A stretch of DNA of 64,000 bases from Bacteroidaceae bacterium (GTDB taxonomy: Bacteria; Bacteroidota; Bacteroidia; Bacteroidales; Bacteroidaceae), in assembly GCA_017483605.1 (NCBI GenBank), contig JAFUWG010000036.1, positions 45,369 through 109,368 of the forward strand, given 5' to 3'. Both the position numbers and the translations under genes were made by a program. Every line of letters begins with the position of its first letter. Positions within the stretch are counted from its first letter, which is position 1. This document shows positions 33,111 through 43,221 of this stretch, piece after piece. Below the pieces are notes generated by a model. That model ran no database searches. It saw nothing but the letters and a program-made list of their open reading frames with translations, and was not told the DNA's origin.

Positions 33111-34571
33111 ATGAAAGAATTTGTCATTACGGAGGCGAAGGTGGAGACCGCTGTGCTGGTGGGTCTCGTCACACCTCAGCAGAACGAGAAGAAGACCGAG
33201 GAGTATCTGAACGAACTGGAGTTTCTGGCAGAGACGGCTGGAGCGAAGGTCATTCGCCGATTCACACAGAAAGTGAACGGGGCGAGCAGCGTGACCTATA
33301 TCGGCAGTGGAAAGTTGGAGGAGATTGCCCAGTTCATCAAGGAGAAGCAGGACGAGGTGGATGCCTACTGGGAGGAGCAGATGGCACTCGGCAACCCCTA
33401 TCAGGCAAGTATCGTGACAGGCACGAAAGCCCGTCATGGCGATGAATTTGCGGAGGAAGAGGAAGAAAATGCTCCCAAGAGCCGCAAGCAGAAGAAGTTG
33501 GAAAAACTGCTGAAGAACCAATTGGCAGCACAAGAGAACGTGCCCCAACCCGTCGGCATGGTCATCTTTGATGATGAACTCTCAGCGAAGCAAATCCGCA
33601 ACATCGAGCAGGTGCTGCAAGTGAAGATACTCGACCGCACGAGCCTCATCCTCGACATCTTCGCCATGCGTGCCCAGACAGCCGCGGCCAAGACACAGGT
33701 GGAACTGGCACAATATCGCTACATGCTGCCACGCCTGACCCGACTGTGGACCCACCTCGAACGTCAGCGAGGCGGTAGCGTGGGACTCCGTGGTCCTGGT
33801 GAGACACAGTTGGAGATGGACCAACGCATCATCCGCCATCGCATCTCGCTGCTGAAACAACGCCTCGTGGAGATTGAGCAGCAGAAGAACACGCAGCGGA
33901 AGAACCGAGGCAGACTGATTCGTGTGGCTTTGGTCGGCTACACCAACGTGGGCAAATCGACCCTGATGAACCTCTTGGCAAAGAGCGACATCTTTGCCGA
34001 AAACAAACTCTTCGCCACCCTCGACACCACGGTGCGGAAGGTCATCATCGACAACCTCCCCTTCCTGCTGTCCGACACAGTCGGCTTCATCCGCAAACTG
34101 CCCACCGACCTCATCGAATCCTTCAAGAGCACACTGGACGAAGTACGTGAAGCAGACCTCCTGCTCCACGTCGTCGACATCTCTCACCCCGACTTCGAAG
34201 AGCAAATCCAAGTGGTGGAGAAGACCCTTGGCGACCTCGGCTGTGCCGACAAGCCACAGATGATTGTCTTCAACAAGATTGATGCCTACACGTGGGTGGA
34301 GAAAGAGGCGGACGACCTCACCCCACGCACCAAGGAGAACATCCCCCTCGACGAACTGATGCACACTTGGATGGCGAAACTCAACCCCACAGGCGGACAC
34401 GCCTCCGAGGACAACCGCCTTGGCTGCTTCTTCATCTCTGCCGCCCGCCGCACCCACATCGACGAGTTCCGCGAACTGCTCTACAAGAAAGTGCGTGAGA
34501 TGCACGTACAGAAGTACCCCTACAACGACTTCCTCTATGCCAATTATGATACAAACGGAGAAATAATATGA
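33111..34571 (+). CDS. hflX: GTPase HflX
   Basis: The 486-residue protein has the N-terminal HflX domain ([17 protein letters not shown] near 64, [18 protein letters not shown] near 165, [11 protein letters not shown] near 225) and a GTPase domain with [19 protein letters not shown] and NKID. Residues 85-135 are an acidic and basic linker ([20 protein letters not shown], for example) that makes the protein longer than most HflX. It rescues or splits ribosomes, especially after heat stress. The stop overlaps the next start by four bases. Confidence 0.96.
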   Translation: MKEFVITEAKVETAVLVGLVTPQQNEKKTEEYLNELEFLAETAGAKVIRRFTQKVNGASSVTYIGSGKLEEIAQFIKEKQDEVDAYWEEQMALGNPYQASIVTGTKARHGDEFAEEEEENAPKSRKQKKLEKLLKNQLAAQENVPQPVGMVIFDDELSAKQIRNIEQVLQVKILDRTSLILDIFAMRAQTAAAKTQVELAQYRYMLPRLTRLWTHLERQRGGSVGLRGPGETQLEMDQRIIRHRISLLKQRLVEIEQQKNTQRKNRGRLIRVALVGYTNVGKSTLMNLLAKSDIFAENKLFATLDTTVRKVIIDNLPFLLSDTVGFIRKLPTDLIESFKSTLDEVREADLLLHVVDISHPDFEEQIQVVEKTLGDLGCADKPQMIVFNKIDAYTWVEKEADDLTPRTKENIPLDELMHTWMAKLNPTGGHASEDNRLGCFFISAARRTHIDEFRELLYKKVREMHVQKYPYNDFLYANYDTNGEII

Positions 34572-36331
34572 GAGAACTGACTGTAAACGAAATCGCTCAG
34601 TTGGAAGAGCGTGGATGTTGGGCTGAGGATTGGTCTGACATTCTGGTGGACGAGAGTTTTGTGCCGTCGCAGATGGCGAACGTGCAACTGTATGGGCATG
34701 TGGAGGTAGGCAGCCTCAGCGGCTCGGTGGAGGTGGAAGAAGGATTCCGACGCCGTTGCTGCGTGAGGAATGCGACGCTGCGGAATGTGGTGATTGGGGA
34801 TGACTGCCTCATCGAAAATGCGAGGGGATACATCTCCAATCAGCAGATTGGCGACCGTTGCTACATCGCCAATGTGGGCGTCATCACCTGTCAGGAGGGC
34901 AGCACGTTCGGCAGCGGCAACACCATTGCGGTGCTGAACGAAGGTGGCGACGGAAACGTGGTGTTGTTTGAGGGGTTGACGGCACAATTGGCTTGGTTGA
35001 TGGTGAACTTTCCCGAAGCCAAGCAGTTGGCACGTGAGACGGTGTCCGACTGGGGCAGCATCGGTTCTGGGTGCCGCATTGTGGGGGTGAAGGAAATGAC
35101 GGGTGTGAAGATTGGCGAGGGGTGCGAGGTGCAGGGCAGCAGCCGACTGAGCAACTGCACGGTGATGAGTTCGGACGATGCGGGCACGCTGATTGGGGCG
35201 GATGTCATCATCGAGAACAGCATCGTGGCGGCAGGTGCCAGCGTGACTGATGGTGCAAAGGTGGACAACTGCTTCGTGGGCGAGTCGGTACACATCGGAA
35301 AGGGCTTTTCGGCAGAGGCAAGCCTGTTCTTTGCCAACAGTTATATGGACAACGGCGAGGCGTGTGCGGCGTTCTGCGGACCTTTTGCCACGAGCCACCA
35401 CAAGAGCACGCTGCTGATTGGTGGTGCGTTTTCGTTCTACAACGCCGGTTCGGGCACCAACCAGAGCAACCACGCCTACAAGATGGGGCCTATCCACTGG
35501 GGCACGCTCGACCGTGGCAGCAAGACGGCAAGCGGCAGCCACATCCTCTGGCCGGCTCACGTGGGCAGTTTCTCGATGGTGATGGGCAAGGTACAGACAC
35601 ATCCGCAGGTACAGAAGTTGCCTTTCAGTTATGTGATTGCTGAGGGTCGTGACACTTGGTTAGTGCCTGGCATCAACATCCGCACGGTGGGCACATGGCG
35701 AGACGTGAACAAATGGCCCAAGCGTGACGTGCGTCCGCTCAGCGCCCGAAACGACCTCATCAATTTTGCCTTCCCCAACCCATACATCATCCAGTCGGTG
35801 CTGGAGGGCAAGGAGATTCTGACGAACCTGCAGAAGAAGTACCCGGAGGACACGGAGGTGTATGAATATCATGGCTGCAAAATCAAGCAACTGTCGCTCA
35901 TCAAGGGCATCCAGTATTATGACATGATCATCAAGTTGTTCCTCCATCATTGCTTCCAGAAAAACACCAGCGAGACAGACGAGACGAACGGTGGCAGATG
36001 GGTGGATATGATGGGCTTGCTGGCTCCGAAGAGCGAGTTGGACAGCGTGGTGCGTGACATCAAGAGCGGAGCCATCAGTTCGGCAGACGAATTGAAGGAT
36101 GTGTTGCAGCAGATTCACCAAAACTACAAGCAGCACGAACAGGCGTATGCGAACTTTGTGATGCAGAACTGCGGCGGCAATATGTTCATCGACCGCGACC
36201 ACTGGATGCGTGAGGCAGAAGAGGCTTACGCACGGTGGCTCAAGATGGTGAAGGACGACGCTGAGAAGGAGCACCAGATGGGCGACGTGGAAGACGAACA
36301 ACTGAGAGATTTCTTAACAACGATTAAATAA
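34568..36331 (+). CDS. DUF4954 protein (left-handed beta-helix)
   Basis: The 587-residue protein contains long hexapeptide-like runs ([50 protein letters not shown]) over residues 60-260 that would form a left-handed beta-helix, as in acyl- and nucleotidyl-transferases. The middle has [20 protein letters not shown] and a helical C-terminus. DUF4954 is widespread in Bacteroidota and resembles sugar-nucleotide enzymes, but no reaction is established. It is co-translated with hflX before it and the M16 peptidase after it (stop and start overlap by one base). Confidence 0.9.
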   Translation: MRELTVNEIAQLEERGCWAEDWSDILVDESFVPSQMANVQLYGHVEVGSLSGSVEVEEGFRRRCCVRNATLRNVVIGDDCLIENARGYISNQQIGDRCYIANVGVITCQEGSTFGSGNTIAVLNEGGDGNVVLFEGLTAQLAWLMVNFPEAKQLARETVSDWGSIGSGCRIVGVKEMTGVKIGEGCEVQGSSRLSNCTVMSSDDAGTLIGADVIIENSIVAAGASVTDGAKVDNCFVGESVHIGKGFSAEASLFFANSYMDNGEACAAFCGPFATSHHKSTLLIGGAFSFYNAGSGTNQSNHAYKMGPIHWGTLDRGSKTASGSHILWPAHVGSFSMVMGKVQTHPQVQKLPFSYVIAEGRDTWLVPGINIRTVGTWRDVNKWPKRDVRPLSARNDLINFAFPNPYIIQSVLEGKEILTNLQKKYPEDTEVYEYHGCKIKQLSLIKGIQYYDMIIKLFLHHCFQKNTSETDETNGGRWVDMMGLLAPKSELDSVVRDIKSGAISSADELKDVLQQIHQNYKQHEQAYANFVMQNCGGNMFIDRDHWMREAEEAYARWLKMVKDDAEKEHQMGDVEDEQLRDFLTTIK

Positions 36332-39228
36332 TGAAAAAACTGCTTATTCTTGCCTTCGTGGCAATGGCAAGTGTCTGCACACAGGCACAGCGACACTACG
36401 ACACCGTGGAGGGCGACCCGATGAAGGTTCGCATCTACACCTTGGACAATGGGCTGAAGGTCTATCTGTCCGTCAATCAGGAAAAACCACGCATTGCGGC
36501 ACACATCGCCGTAAACACGGGACACCGCAACGACCCTGCCGAGACAACAGGTTTGGCTCACTATCTGGAGCACCTCATGTTCAAGGGCACAAAGCAAGTG
36601 GGCACCTCCAATTATGAGGCAGAGAAGCCCCTGCTCGACCAGATTACCCAACTCTACGAAGAGCACTACCGTCTGACTGACCCCGAGGCTCGCAAGGCAA
36701 AGTACCACGAGATTGACTCGGTGAGTCAGGTGGCTGCCCAGTACAACATCCCCAACGAATACGACAAACTGATGGCGGCCATCGGCAGCGAGGGTACCAA
36801 CGCCTACACGTGGTATGACATCACCTGCTACACCGAGGACATCCCCGCCAACGAAGTGGAGAACTGGGCAAAAATCCAGGGCGACCGATTCCAGAACATG
36901 GTCATCCGCGGTTTCCACACGGAGTTGGAGGCGGTGTATGAGGAGAAGAACATCTCGCTGAGCAGCGACGACGAGAAGCAACTTGATGCCCTCATGGCGA
37001 AACTCTTCCCCTCCCACTCCTACGGCACACAGACCACCATCGGCACACAGGAGCACCTGAAGAACCCTTCCATCGTGAACATTCAGAACTACTTCAACAA
37101 GTATTACAAGCCCAACAACGTCGCCATCTGCATGGTGGGCGACCTCGATTATGACAAGACGATGGATGCCATCGAGAAGTATTTCGGCTCTTGGCAGCCG
37201 GGCAACGACATCAGCCCCCGTCAGTTCCCTGCTCAGCCCATCTTCACCACTCCGCAGGACACCTCGGTGGTGGGCATCGAACAGGAGAGTATCATCCTCG
37301 GATGGCGATTCAAGGGTGCTGCTGACTTGCAGAACGACACCCTGCAACTCCTCAGCAACATCCTCAGCAACGGCAAGGCGGGTCTCATCGACCTCGACCT
37401 CAATCAGAAGATGCTCATCCAAAACGGTGGTTCCCAGCGGCTCGCACTGAAGGACTACAGCGTCCTTGCCCTCATGGGATATCCCAAAGATGACCAAACC
37501 CTCGACCAAGTGAAGGCACTCCTCCTCGGCGAAGTGGAGAAGGTGAAGAAAGGCGACTTTGACGAAAGCCTCATCACCGCCATTGCCAACAACATGAAAC
37601 TCCGTTACAACCGGCAAATAGAGGAAAACCGAGGCAGAGTGGATATGCTCGTCGATGCCTACATCAACGGGCAGCCCTGGCAGGAAGCCGTCCACCAGAT
37701 TGACCGCATTGCCCAACTGACGAAGGACGACGTGGTGCGTTTTGCCAATCAGTATCTGACCGACGGCTACGTATGTGCCCTCAAACTGCAAGGCGAGGAC
37801 ACCAGCATCAAGAAGATTGACAAGCCGCAAATCACTCCCATCCCGACCAACCGCGACCTGCACAGTGCCTTCCTCGATGCCATCAAGGACAGCCACGTGG
37901 AGCCTATTCAGCCCAAGTTTGTTGACTTCCAGAAAGAGTTGACCTTCGGCACGACCAAGAAGAAGTTGCCGTTCATCTACAAGCAGAACACCACCAACGA
38001 CCTCTTCACCCTCGCCTTCCACTACGAGTTTGGCAATCAGGCAGACAACCGCTACGACATCGCTGCCGACTACCTCACTCTGCTCGGCACAGACAAACTC
38101 ACCAACGAGGACATTCAGAAGAAGTTCTACGAGATGGCTTGCTCCTACCACATCAGTGTGGCAGAAGACCAGATGACCATCAACATCACGGGTCTTGCCG
38201 ACCGAATGCAGGATGCCCTCGCCCTCACCGAGCAGGTGCTCAGTGGTGCCAAGGCAGACAAGGACGTATATAACCAGTACGTGGAGCAACTGCTCAAGAG
38301 CCGCGAAGATGCCAAGAAGGAGCAGCGCCCCTGCTTCAACCGAGCATGGAACTACGCCATCTACGGAGCCTACAACCCCTACACCAACATCATGAGTGCC
38401 GATGCCCTGAAGAGCACCGATCCACAGACCTTGCTCGACCTGCTGAAAGGACTCTCCGACATCGAGCACACCGTCATCTACTACGGCCCCTCCTCCGCCA
38501 AAGATGTAGCCGCCCTGGTCAGCCGACTGCACAAGACCCCCAAGAAGTTGCAAGCCGCTCTGGAGAACAAGCCCTACGTGCTCCAGCCGACCCCACAGGA
38601 CGAAGTGCTCCTCGCCCCCTACGAGGCAAAAAACATCTACATGCGGAAGTACCACAACGAAGGTCTCCAATGGACACCCGAGAAAGCCCCTGTCGAAGCC
38701 CTCTTCAACGAATACTTCGGCGGCGGCATGAACACCATCGTCTTCCAGGAACTGCGTGAGGCACGCGGACTCGCCTACAATGCCAGTGCCTACTACGCAT
38801 CGCCCGACCGTAAAGGTGAGCCCGAATATGCGATGGAGCACATCATCAGCCAAAACGACAAGATGATGGACTGCATCAGCGTCTTCAACGACATCACCGA
38901 ACAGATGCCACAGAGCGAAGCCGCTTTCCAACTCGCCAAGCAGTCGCTCACCAAGACCCTCCAAAGCCGTCGCGTCACTCGCCTCGCCCTCATCAACTAC
39001 TACTTCCAGATGAAGAAACTCGGTCTCACCGGCGACCTCTACGAGAGCGTTTACAATGCCCTTCCATCCCTCACACTCCAAGACATCACCCGCTTCGAGC
39101 AACAGCACATGACCCAGAAGCCGTGGCGATACATCATCCTTGGCGACGAGAAGGAACTCAACATGAACGGTCTCCAAAAGATTGCTCCTGTGAAGCGATT
39201 GACACTTGAAGAAATCTTCGGGTACTAA
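36331..39228 (+). CDS. M16-family zinc metallopeptidase, exported
   Basis: This 965-residue protein has a signal peptide ending CTQAQ (residue 20). The inverted zinc motif HYLEH is at residues 77-81, with the distal glutamate in the LEAVYEEKN segment about 75 residues later. The protein holds two full insulinase halves, the second (from about 520) lacking the zinc motif, as is usual. It would degrade peptides in the periplasm. It is the last gene of the hflX operon and is closed by a 14-bp perfect inverted repeat. Confidence 0.95.
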   Translation: MKKLLILAFVAMASVCTQAQRHYDTVEGDPMKVRIYTLDNGLKVYLSVNQEKPRIAAHIAVNTGHRNDPAETTGLAHYLEHLMFKGTKQVGTSNYEAEKPLLDQITQLYEEHYRLTDPEARKAKYHEIDSVSQVAAQYNIPNEYDKLMAAIGSEGTNAYTWYDITCYTEDIPANEVENWAKIQGDRFQNMVIRGFHTELEAVYEEKNISLSSDDEKQLDALMAKLFPSHSYGTQTTIGTQEHLKNPSIVNIQNYFNKYYKPNNVAICMVGDLDYDKTMDAIEKYFGSWQPGNDISPRQFPAQPIFTTPQDTSVVGIEQESIILGWRFKGAADLQNDTLQLLSNILSNGKAGLIDLDLNQKMLIQNGGSQRLALKDYSVLALMGYPKDDQTLDQVKALLLGEVEKVKKGDFDESLITAIANNMKLRYNRQIEENRGRVDMLVDAYINGQPWQEAVHQIDRIAQLTKDDVVRFANQYLTDGYVCALKLQGEDTSIKKIDKPQITPIPTNRDLHSAFLDAIKDSHVEPIQPKFVDFQKELTFGTTKKKLPFIYKQNTTNDLFTLAFHYEFGNQADNRYDIAADYLTLLGTDKLTNEDIQKKFYEMACSYHISVAEDQMTINITGLADRMQDALALTEQVLSGAKADKDVYNQYVEQLLKSREDAKKEQRPCFNRAWNYAIYGAYNPYTNIMSADALKSTDPQTLLDLLKGLSDIEHTVIYYGPSSAKDVAALVSRLHKTPKKLQAALENKPYVLQPTPQDEVLLAPYEAKNIYMRKYHNEGLQWTPEKAPVEALFNEYFGGGMNTIVFQELREARGLAYNASAYYASPDRKGEPEYAMEHIISQNDKMMDCISVFNDITEQMPQSEAAFQLAKQSLTKTLQSRRVTRLALINYYFQMKKLGLTGDLYESVYNALPSLTLQDITRFEQQHMTQKPWRYIILGDEKELNMNGLQKIAPVKRLTLEEIFGY

Positions 39229-39243
39229 AAACGTATAAAAATT

Positions 39244-39292
39244 GAAGAATTGAAGTTGTATGCGGCTTGTTTGCAAAAAACTTCAATTCTTC
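39244..39292. terminator. 14-bp perfect hairpin between convergent genes
   Basis: GAAGAATTGAAGTT (39244-39257) and AACTTCAATTCTTC (39279-39292) pair perfectly around a 21-base loop, between the M16 stop and the convergent glycosyltransferase stop. The words resemble the stop-word arrays at other junctions. Confidence 0.6.
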
Positions 39293-39297
39293 TCTTA

Positions 39298-40174
39298 TTA
39301 ATGGATATATTGCCGAAGTTCTGCAAATATCAAATCCATCCGAGCCCTCCACGGGGCAAACAGGCAAGCGACAGAACGGTTCCTATCCACCATAGACTGA
39401 TAGTCTGATATATGAGAAAGGATATGCTCAATCTGTCCGCATGGGTCAACAAAATCCGCTTCCACAACAGGATTATACCCAATCATGTCCATTAACTCTT
39501 GAGGGCAGTGCCCAACAATAACGCACCGTGAAAGCATCGCCTCCCAGTATCTCATGGTCAGCGTAGCAACACACCCATTTTCTTTAGGGTTACGCATACA
39601 CATCGGAAAAGAAATGATGATTTTCGTGTCAGCCACCTGAGAGGTGAACGTTTCCCATTTATCATATACACATGCCAATCCCTTCTTTTGCCCTCTTGTG
39701 CTATAGACCCATTTACATTGTTCAGATAACCCTCCATCCAACAATTTCTTGTGGAAGTATTTGTGCTGTGCCCCTAACTCGTACACATCAATCTGTCTAT
39801 CCGCCAAACGTTTTCCCTCCGTATAATCGTTAACATCCAGTCCTTCTGGTATATGGACGAAATGCACATCGGGTAGCCGTTTTGACATCTCTCGAACCAC
39901 ATCAGAAGCCGTCACAAAACACAACCTACATCTCGTTAACTTCAAATCACGTTCTAATCTGTCCCATGTAGATGGCCAACAATCCCACAACATGGGAACA
40001 ATTTCCCCTTGAAACATATAAGGTACAGCCGCTTTCAAAAGATGGCCTCCACGTGAGCATACGAGAAGGATGACGTTTCAATCGCGTCAAACCACATTTG
40101 AGAGCCATTTTCTCCATTGAATGTAGGTCTCTCCACACAAAAGTGACAACAATTACACTTTTCTTACTCGCCAT
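39298..40174 (-). pseudogene. Glycosyltransferase gene broken by a one-base frameshift
   Basis: From 40174 the frame reads MASKKSVIVVTFVWRDLHSM to LTRLK, then continues in a wrong frame. From about 40077 the next frame reads NVILLVCSRGGHLLKAAVPY, then GEIVPMLWDCWP and WEAMLSRCVIVG to the stop at 39298, a coherent glycosyltransferase of the GT1-like fold. One extra A in the TTGAAAC run at 40075-40077 (plus strand TTT) would join the two parts. The intact protein would have about 292 residues. It lies 12 bases downstream of a GT25 gene. It is either a recent mutation or a sequence error. Confidence 0.78.
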
Positions 40175-40186
40175 ATTCTATCTTCT

Positions 40187-40906
40187 TCATCTCAAATAAT
40201 ATAAGAACTTCTTATACGCCAATTTACTCCTCCACACCACTTTCTTCAACCATACAGATGTGGGCGACAACGTAGAAACAAACAGCCCAGTGTGGCTTCC
40301 CTGTGTTGCGATAGTAGGCTGGCACCATAGATATAACAACTTGCCCTGATTCAGTAAATATCTGTGGTATAAGTCTATGGGAAGATGGCATTTATGCTCT
40401 TGGGCATCCTCCAAAATCGCACACGCCGCATGCCTGTTTATATAGTACGCCCCTGTCATCCTATCACGGTCACCAGGATACAGGTATCGTCCTTTCCTTC
40501 TTTGCGAACGAGGAATAAATCTGAGCCGCGTGTCTTCGTATGAAATAATCACATTCTCATTTGCATACATTGAATCATACTCAGACATTGATTTTGAGAA
40601 GATTTCATCAAAGTTCTTTTGCAGAATAGCATCATCTTCCAAAATCAACGCCCCCACAAGATTTCTATCTATGATTTTCTCATAGGCATAAAAATGCTTC
40701 AAAGCACAACTCGTCACACCTGTTGGCCTGTTCATGCCTTCCCCTTGTTCTCCGCCGGAGAAATATTTGTTGAGTTCTTCTTTCGAAAGAGTTTCGACAT
40801 CGTCTTCAAGAATGTACTCAAACACAAAAGGATGAGACCTCAGCATGTTTTTCATGTGCTTTTTTCGGTCAACGAATTTTTCGGCATGAATGACAAAAAC
40901 ATTCAT
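40187..40906 (-). CDS. Glycosyltransferase family 25 (LPS-type)
   Basis: The 239-residue product starting MNVFVIHAEKFVDRKKHM fits the usual start of GT25 enzymes. Longer starts (40957, 40987) exist, but the last would lie inside a terminator hairpin. GT25 marks are VTSCALKHFYAYEKI (donor loop) and ALILEDDAIL, the DxD-like acidic motif, near residue 85. It should add a sugar, often galactose, to lipooligosaccharide or capsule precursors in the cytoplasm. The frameshifted glycosyltransferase gene follows. Confidence 0.88.
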   Translation of the reverse strand: MNVFVIHAEKFVDRKKHMKNMLRSHPFVFEYILEDDVETLSKEELNKYFSGGEQGEGMNRPTGVTSCALKHFYAYEKIIDRNLVGALILEDDAILQKNFDEIFSKSMSEYDSMYANENVIISYEDTRLRFIPRSQRRKGRYLYPGDRDRMTGAYYINRHAACAILEDAQEHKCHLPIDLYHRYLLNQGKLLYLWCQPTIATQGSHTGLFVSTLSPTSVWLKKVVWRSKLAYKKFLYYLR

Positions 40907-40970
40907 GCCTTGTATAGATTTTTCTTTTATATGACTCAAATGACGCTGTGATTCCATCGGTATTTTAAAT

Positions 40971-41010
40971 AAGTTGGTACATCTCAATTTTTCACCAGAT
41001 GTACCAACTT
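40971..41010 (-). terminator. Terminator after the SDDDDD lipoprotein gene
   Basis: AAGTTGGTACATCT (40971-40984) and its complement (40997-41010) form a perfect 14-bp stem with a 12-base loop. On the minus strand ATTTAAAA follows. Confidence 0.65.
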
Positions 41011-41032
41011 TTTAGATAGACTTTAATATCTG

Positions 41033-42061
41033 TTACTGTGCCTTGTGACGACCATGAATCCTGTAAAAAAGACGATTCCATGGACATCTTCTCACAGCGT
41101 CTTTCTTAAGAGGTTGAGCGGCCTCCTCATAAAATGCGGCACGAGTGCCCACGTTCGTGTAGGAGTAAGATTTGCCATCTGCTTGGCTAATAGTACCATT
41201 GTCATTAAAGGAGTAACTACAAGAGCGGGTATATGACTCCGTATCATCCTCATAGCCGTCCTCCTCATACACCCATTCCGCTGTATATCCCGAAGGCAGA
41301 TAAGACGAAGCCTTACCAAGCAGACCGACGTAGGCAAACATATCAAAGTCTGCATCATCAGCCCCTAAATCAAACAATATTCCAGGGATTTGACGGGGTG
41401 TATATTGATAGAAGAGATTGGGATAACTCGTTGAGTAGTCATAGGTGACGAGTTCTGTCTCTTTGAAATTTCCATCATCATCCTTACCACTCGACTCATA
41501 CTTGAAGGATAACAAACGATTGTCAGAAGAGTATGTATATTTAGAATTTGCTTTTGCAGAAGCAGAATACTTTTCACCGTCAACATTACCAGACTCCGAC
41601 GAATTAGTAGAAATGGAGGTCAACTGTCCTTTTGAATTGTAAGAAAATGAGGCACTGCCACTGCCCGAAATGGATACGCCATATTCAACCAAGGTGTACT
41701 TGATAGAAATGCCTGTGATACGATTACCGCTAATACTAAAAGACATTTCTCCAGTATCATACTCATCTTCCCACTGCATCTTGAAATTGTTCTTGGCTTC
41801 AAGTGTCCAACCATTACGGCTCGTTATCGTTTCCAATTTGCCGTTCTCGTCATAACTGTAGCGATAGTCGCCCACAGCCGACACACGAACACCCTCAACT
41901 GCGGCATTGGCTTCAGCATCATCGCCAGCCAAAGCACCAGCCTGTACTTTAGAGGAAGAGCCACCACCATTGTTGTCGTCATCGTCGTCACTACTGCAAG
42001 ATGTGCTTACTGCAAACACCACCATTCCTGCCATCAGGAATGAAAGAAATTTCTTGTTCAT
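41033..42061 (-). CDS. Surface lipoprotein with YD-like beta repeats (DUF4595-type)
   Basis: The 342-residue protein has a lipobox ending at Cys22 (VSTSC), followed by SSDDDDD, the strongest surface-export signal in the window. Residues 60-200 have repeated strand-turn motifs (YRYSYDENGKLETI, FSYNSKGQLTSI, YTYSSDNRLLSF) like the YD/RHS-type or DUF4595 proteins of Bacteroides. The last 25 residues are basic and unlike the rest (RRCPWNRLFYRIHGRHK). The ligand is unknown. It has its own promoter and terminator. Confidence 0.82.
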   Translation of the reverse strand: MNKKFLSFLMAGMVVFAVSTSCSSDDDDDNNGGGSSSKVQAGALAGDDAEANAAVEGVRVSAVGDYRYSYDENGKLETITSRNGWTLEAKNNFKMQWEDEYDTGEMSFSISGNRITGISIKYTLVEYGVSISGSGSASFSYNSKGQLTSISTNSSESGNVDGEKYSASAKANSKYTYSSDNRLLSFKYESSGKDDDGNFKETELVTYDYSTSYPNLFYQYTPRQIPGILFDLGADDADFDMFAYVGLLGKASSYLPSGYTAEWVYEEDGYEDDTESYTRSCSYSFNDNGTISQADGKSYSYTNVGTRAAFYEEAAQPLKKDAVRRCPWNRLFYRIHGRHKAQ

Positions 42062-42195
42062 AAATTTAATTTGTTTTTTAAGATTAATATTGTTTTTCTC
42101 TTTTTACTTCACACCAAAGAACTCACCATCCTTTTCTTGAAAAAAGATGTAAAAACCCTTTTCATCCTTCTCAAATTGTTAATGATTTCCGAATG

Positions 42196-42203
42196 CAAAG
42201 TTA
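42196..42203 (-). promoter_or_regulatory. -7 promoter box for the SDDDDD lipoprotein
   Basis: The minus strand reads TAACTTTG, giving a leader of about 130 bases. Confidence 0.6.
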
Positions 42204-42269
42204 ACGTATCTTAAATCATCATTTTAGAAAGAAGCGTCTCTCAAATGTTACACAAGTGTATCATAATTG

Positions 42270-42479
42270 TTACACTTCCTCAAAGGCATCCGTTAAGTCT
42301 CTGAAAAAGTCGTGGTTAAGCACTTTCCCTATCCGATAGAGCAAATGAGTATCAATGCTGTTTTTCTCAAAGATGCGGTACACGGCCATACGAGAACACC
42401 CCAGTTTCTCTGCCAGCCAAGAAACGCCCCGCTCTTGCCGACAAAGTTCATCTTTGATTTTTTCGCCGATACTTATCAT
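42270..42479 (-). CDS. Small helix-turn-helix DNA-binding protein
   Basis: The 69-residue protein begins MISIGEKIKDELCRQERGVS and has a clear Cro/C1 or Fis-like HTH (VSWLAEKLGCSRMAVYRIFE) at residues 19-38. The C-terminal helix (LLYRIGKVLNHDFFRDLTD) is typical of small regulators in Bacteroidales. Three more residues could precede the start (42488). It follows a possible structured RNA or long leader at 42498-42856, with 18 bases between. Confidence 0.85.
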   Translation of the reverse strand: MISIGEKIKDELCRQERGVSWLAEKLGCSRMAVYRIFEKNSIDTHLLYRIGKVLNHDFFRDLTDAFEEV

Positions 42480-42497
42480 ATAGCACATCTATTAAAA

Positions 42498-42856
42498 ATG
42501 GAAAAGGCGGGGAGTCCTGTCACTCGTCCCGCTATCTGAGGCCCTGGCAAAGCCCATCCTTAATAGAACGAGCAACGCAGAGCCCACGCCTGTGAGATTA
42601 TATATAATAATGTATAGAGAATCTTGCCGCCCCAATGAAAACAGGAGACAGCAAAGGGCTATACATAACATGGATATATAATCCACCCATGAGCATCTAT
42701 CGCTGCCATGTCCTTGATTAAGGCGGAAACTGCCAGGTTTCAGATAGCCAAGAGACAAAGCGTGATAAACGCCTTTCTTCTGATATTAACACCACCCAGA
42801 GGGCGGCGTTTCTTTCCATTTTACCCACCCATAACAGGTGGACTCCGTGGAAGAAT
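42498..42856 (-). ncRNA. Candidate structured RNA or long structured leader
   Basis: On the minus strand a promoter (TTTG at 42889-42892, 20 bases, TTACTTTG at 42861-42868) is followed by about 355 bases rich in local hairpins: CCACC/GGTGG, AACGCCGCCC with GGGTGGTGTT, GAAAC/GTTTC, and GGAT/ATCC. The ends GGAGTCC and GGACTCC could pair and close the whole fold. CCCCGCCTTTTCCATTTTTA ends it. An 88-codon frame crosses it but has poor composition at its ends. The RNase P, tmRNA and SRP signatures were looked for and not found. It may instead be the leader of the HTH gene. Confidence 0.35.
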
Positions 42857-42860
42857 GTTG

Positions 42861-42868
42861 CAAAGTAA
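42861..42868 (-). promoter_or_regulatory. -7-like box before the candidate RNA
   Basis: TTACTTTG with TTTG 20 bases upstream; one mismatch to TAnnTTTG. Confidence 0.45.
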
Positions 42869-42999
42869 CGGAATCTTTACGAGAAAAACAAACTTTTCTG
42901 TGAAGTTTTTTGATTTTTCCCTTTCCCTTGTCAATAAGTTCTGAGCATTCGACTTAAGAAGAATGCCGCCGTCGAAAGGTAGAAATGTGGGGAGGGGTC

Positions 43000-43106
43000 T
43001 TAAAACTAAACTTAGATTTTATAAAATTCAAGTTAGATTTATATAAATTTAAGTTGAATTTTTGTAAATTTAAGTTTGATTTTATAAAATCCAAGTTTAG
43101 TTTTAA
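43000..43106. repeat. 21-bp tandem array folded as one long hairpin
   Basis: Four 21-base units of the type TTAGATTTTATAAAATTCAAG run from 43012 to 43095. The outer parts 43000-43027 and 43079-43106 pair over 28 bases with one mismatch (ends TTAAAACTAAACTT and AAGTTTAGTTTTAA). No coding potential is seen between 42869 and 43221. Confidence 0.9.
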
Positions 43107-43221
43107 CAACTTTGCTTGCAGAAGCAGAAAAAAGAAAGCAGGACACGGAGGAAAACCATGCCCTGCTTGGGGGAAATGTTGCGTGAGAAGCCTTTCGATG
43201 TGATAGATGAAAGGAGAAGAA

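Noticed and set aside
36226-39276. A 1016-codon open frame on the minus strand
   Set aside because: It is antisense to the M16 peptidase gene, has shadow-type composition rich in V, L, H and G, and no family motif. It reflects the codon bias of the real gene. The same holds for long antisense frames over carB, dxs, trkA and fumarase.
42492-42758. 88-codon protein-coding frame on the minus strand
   Set aside because: It lies inside the structured region, has cysteine-rich patchy composition and lacks a promoter-start relation. Kept only as an alternative reading of the candidate RNA.
42498-42856. RNase P RNA, tmRNA or SRP RNA
   Set aside because: The conserved GAGGAAAGTCC, tmRNA end and GGAAG/GCAGC-type signatures are absent on both strands.
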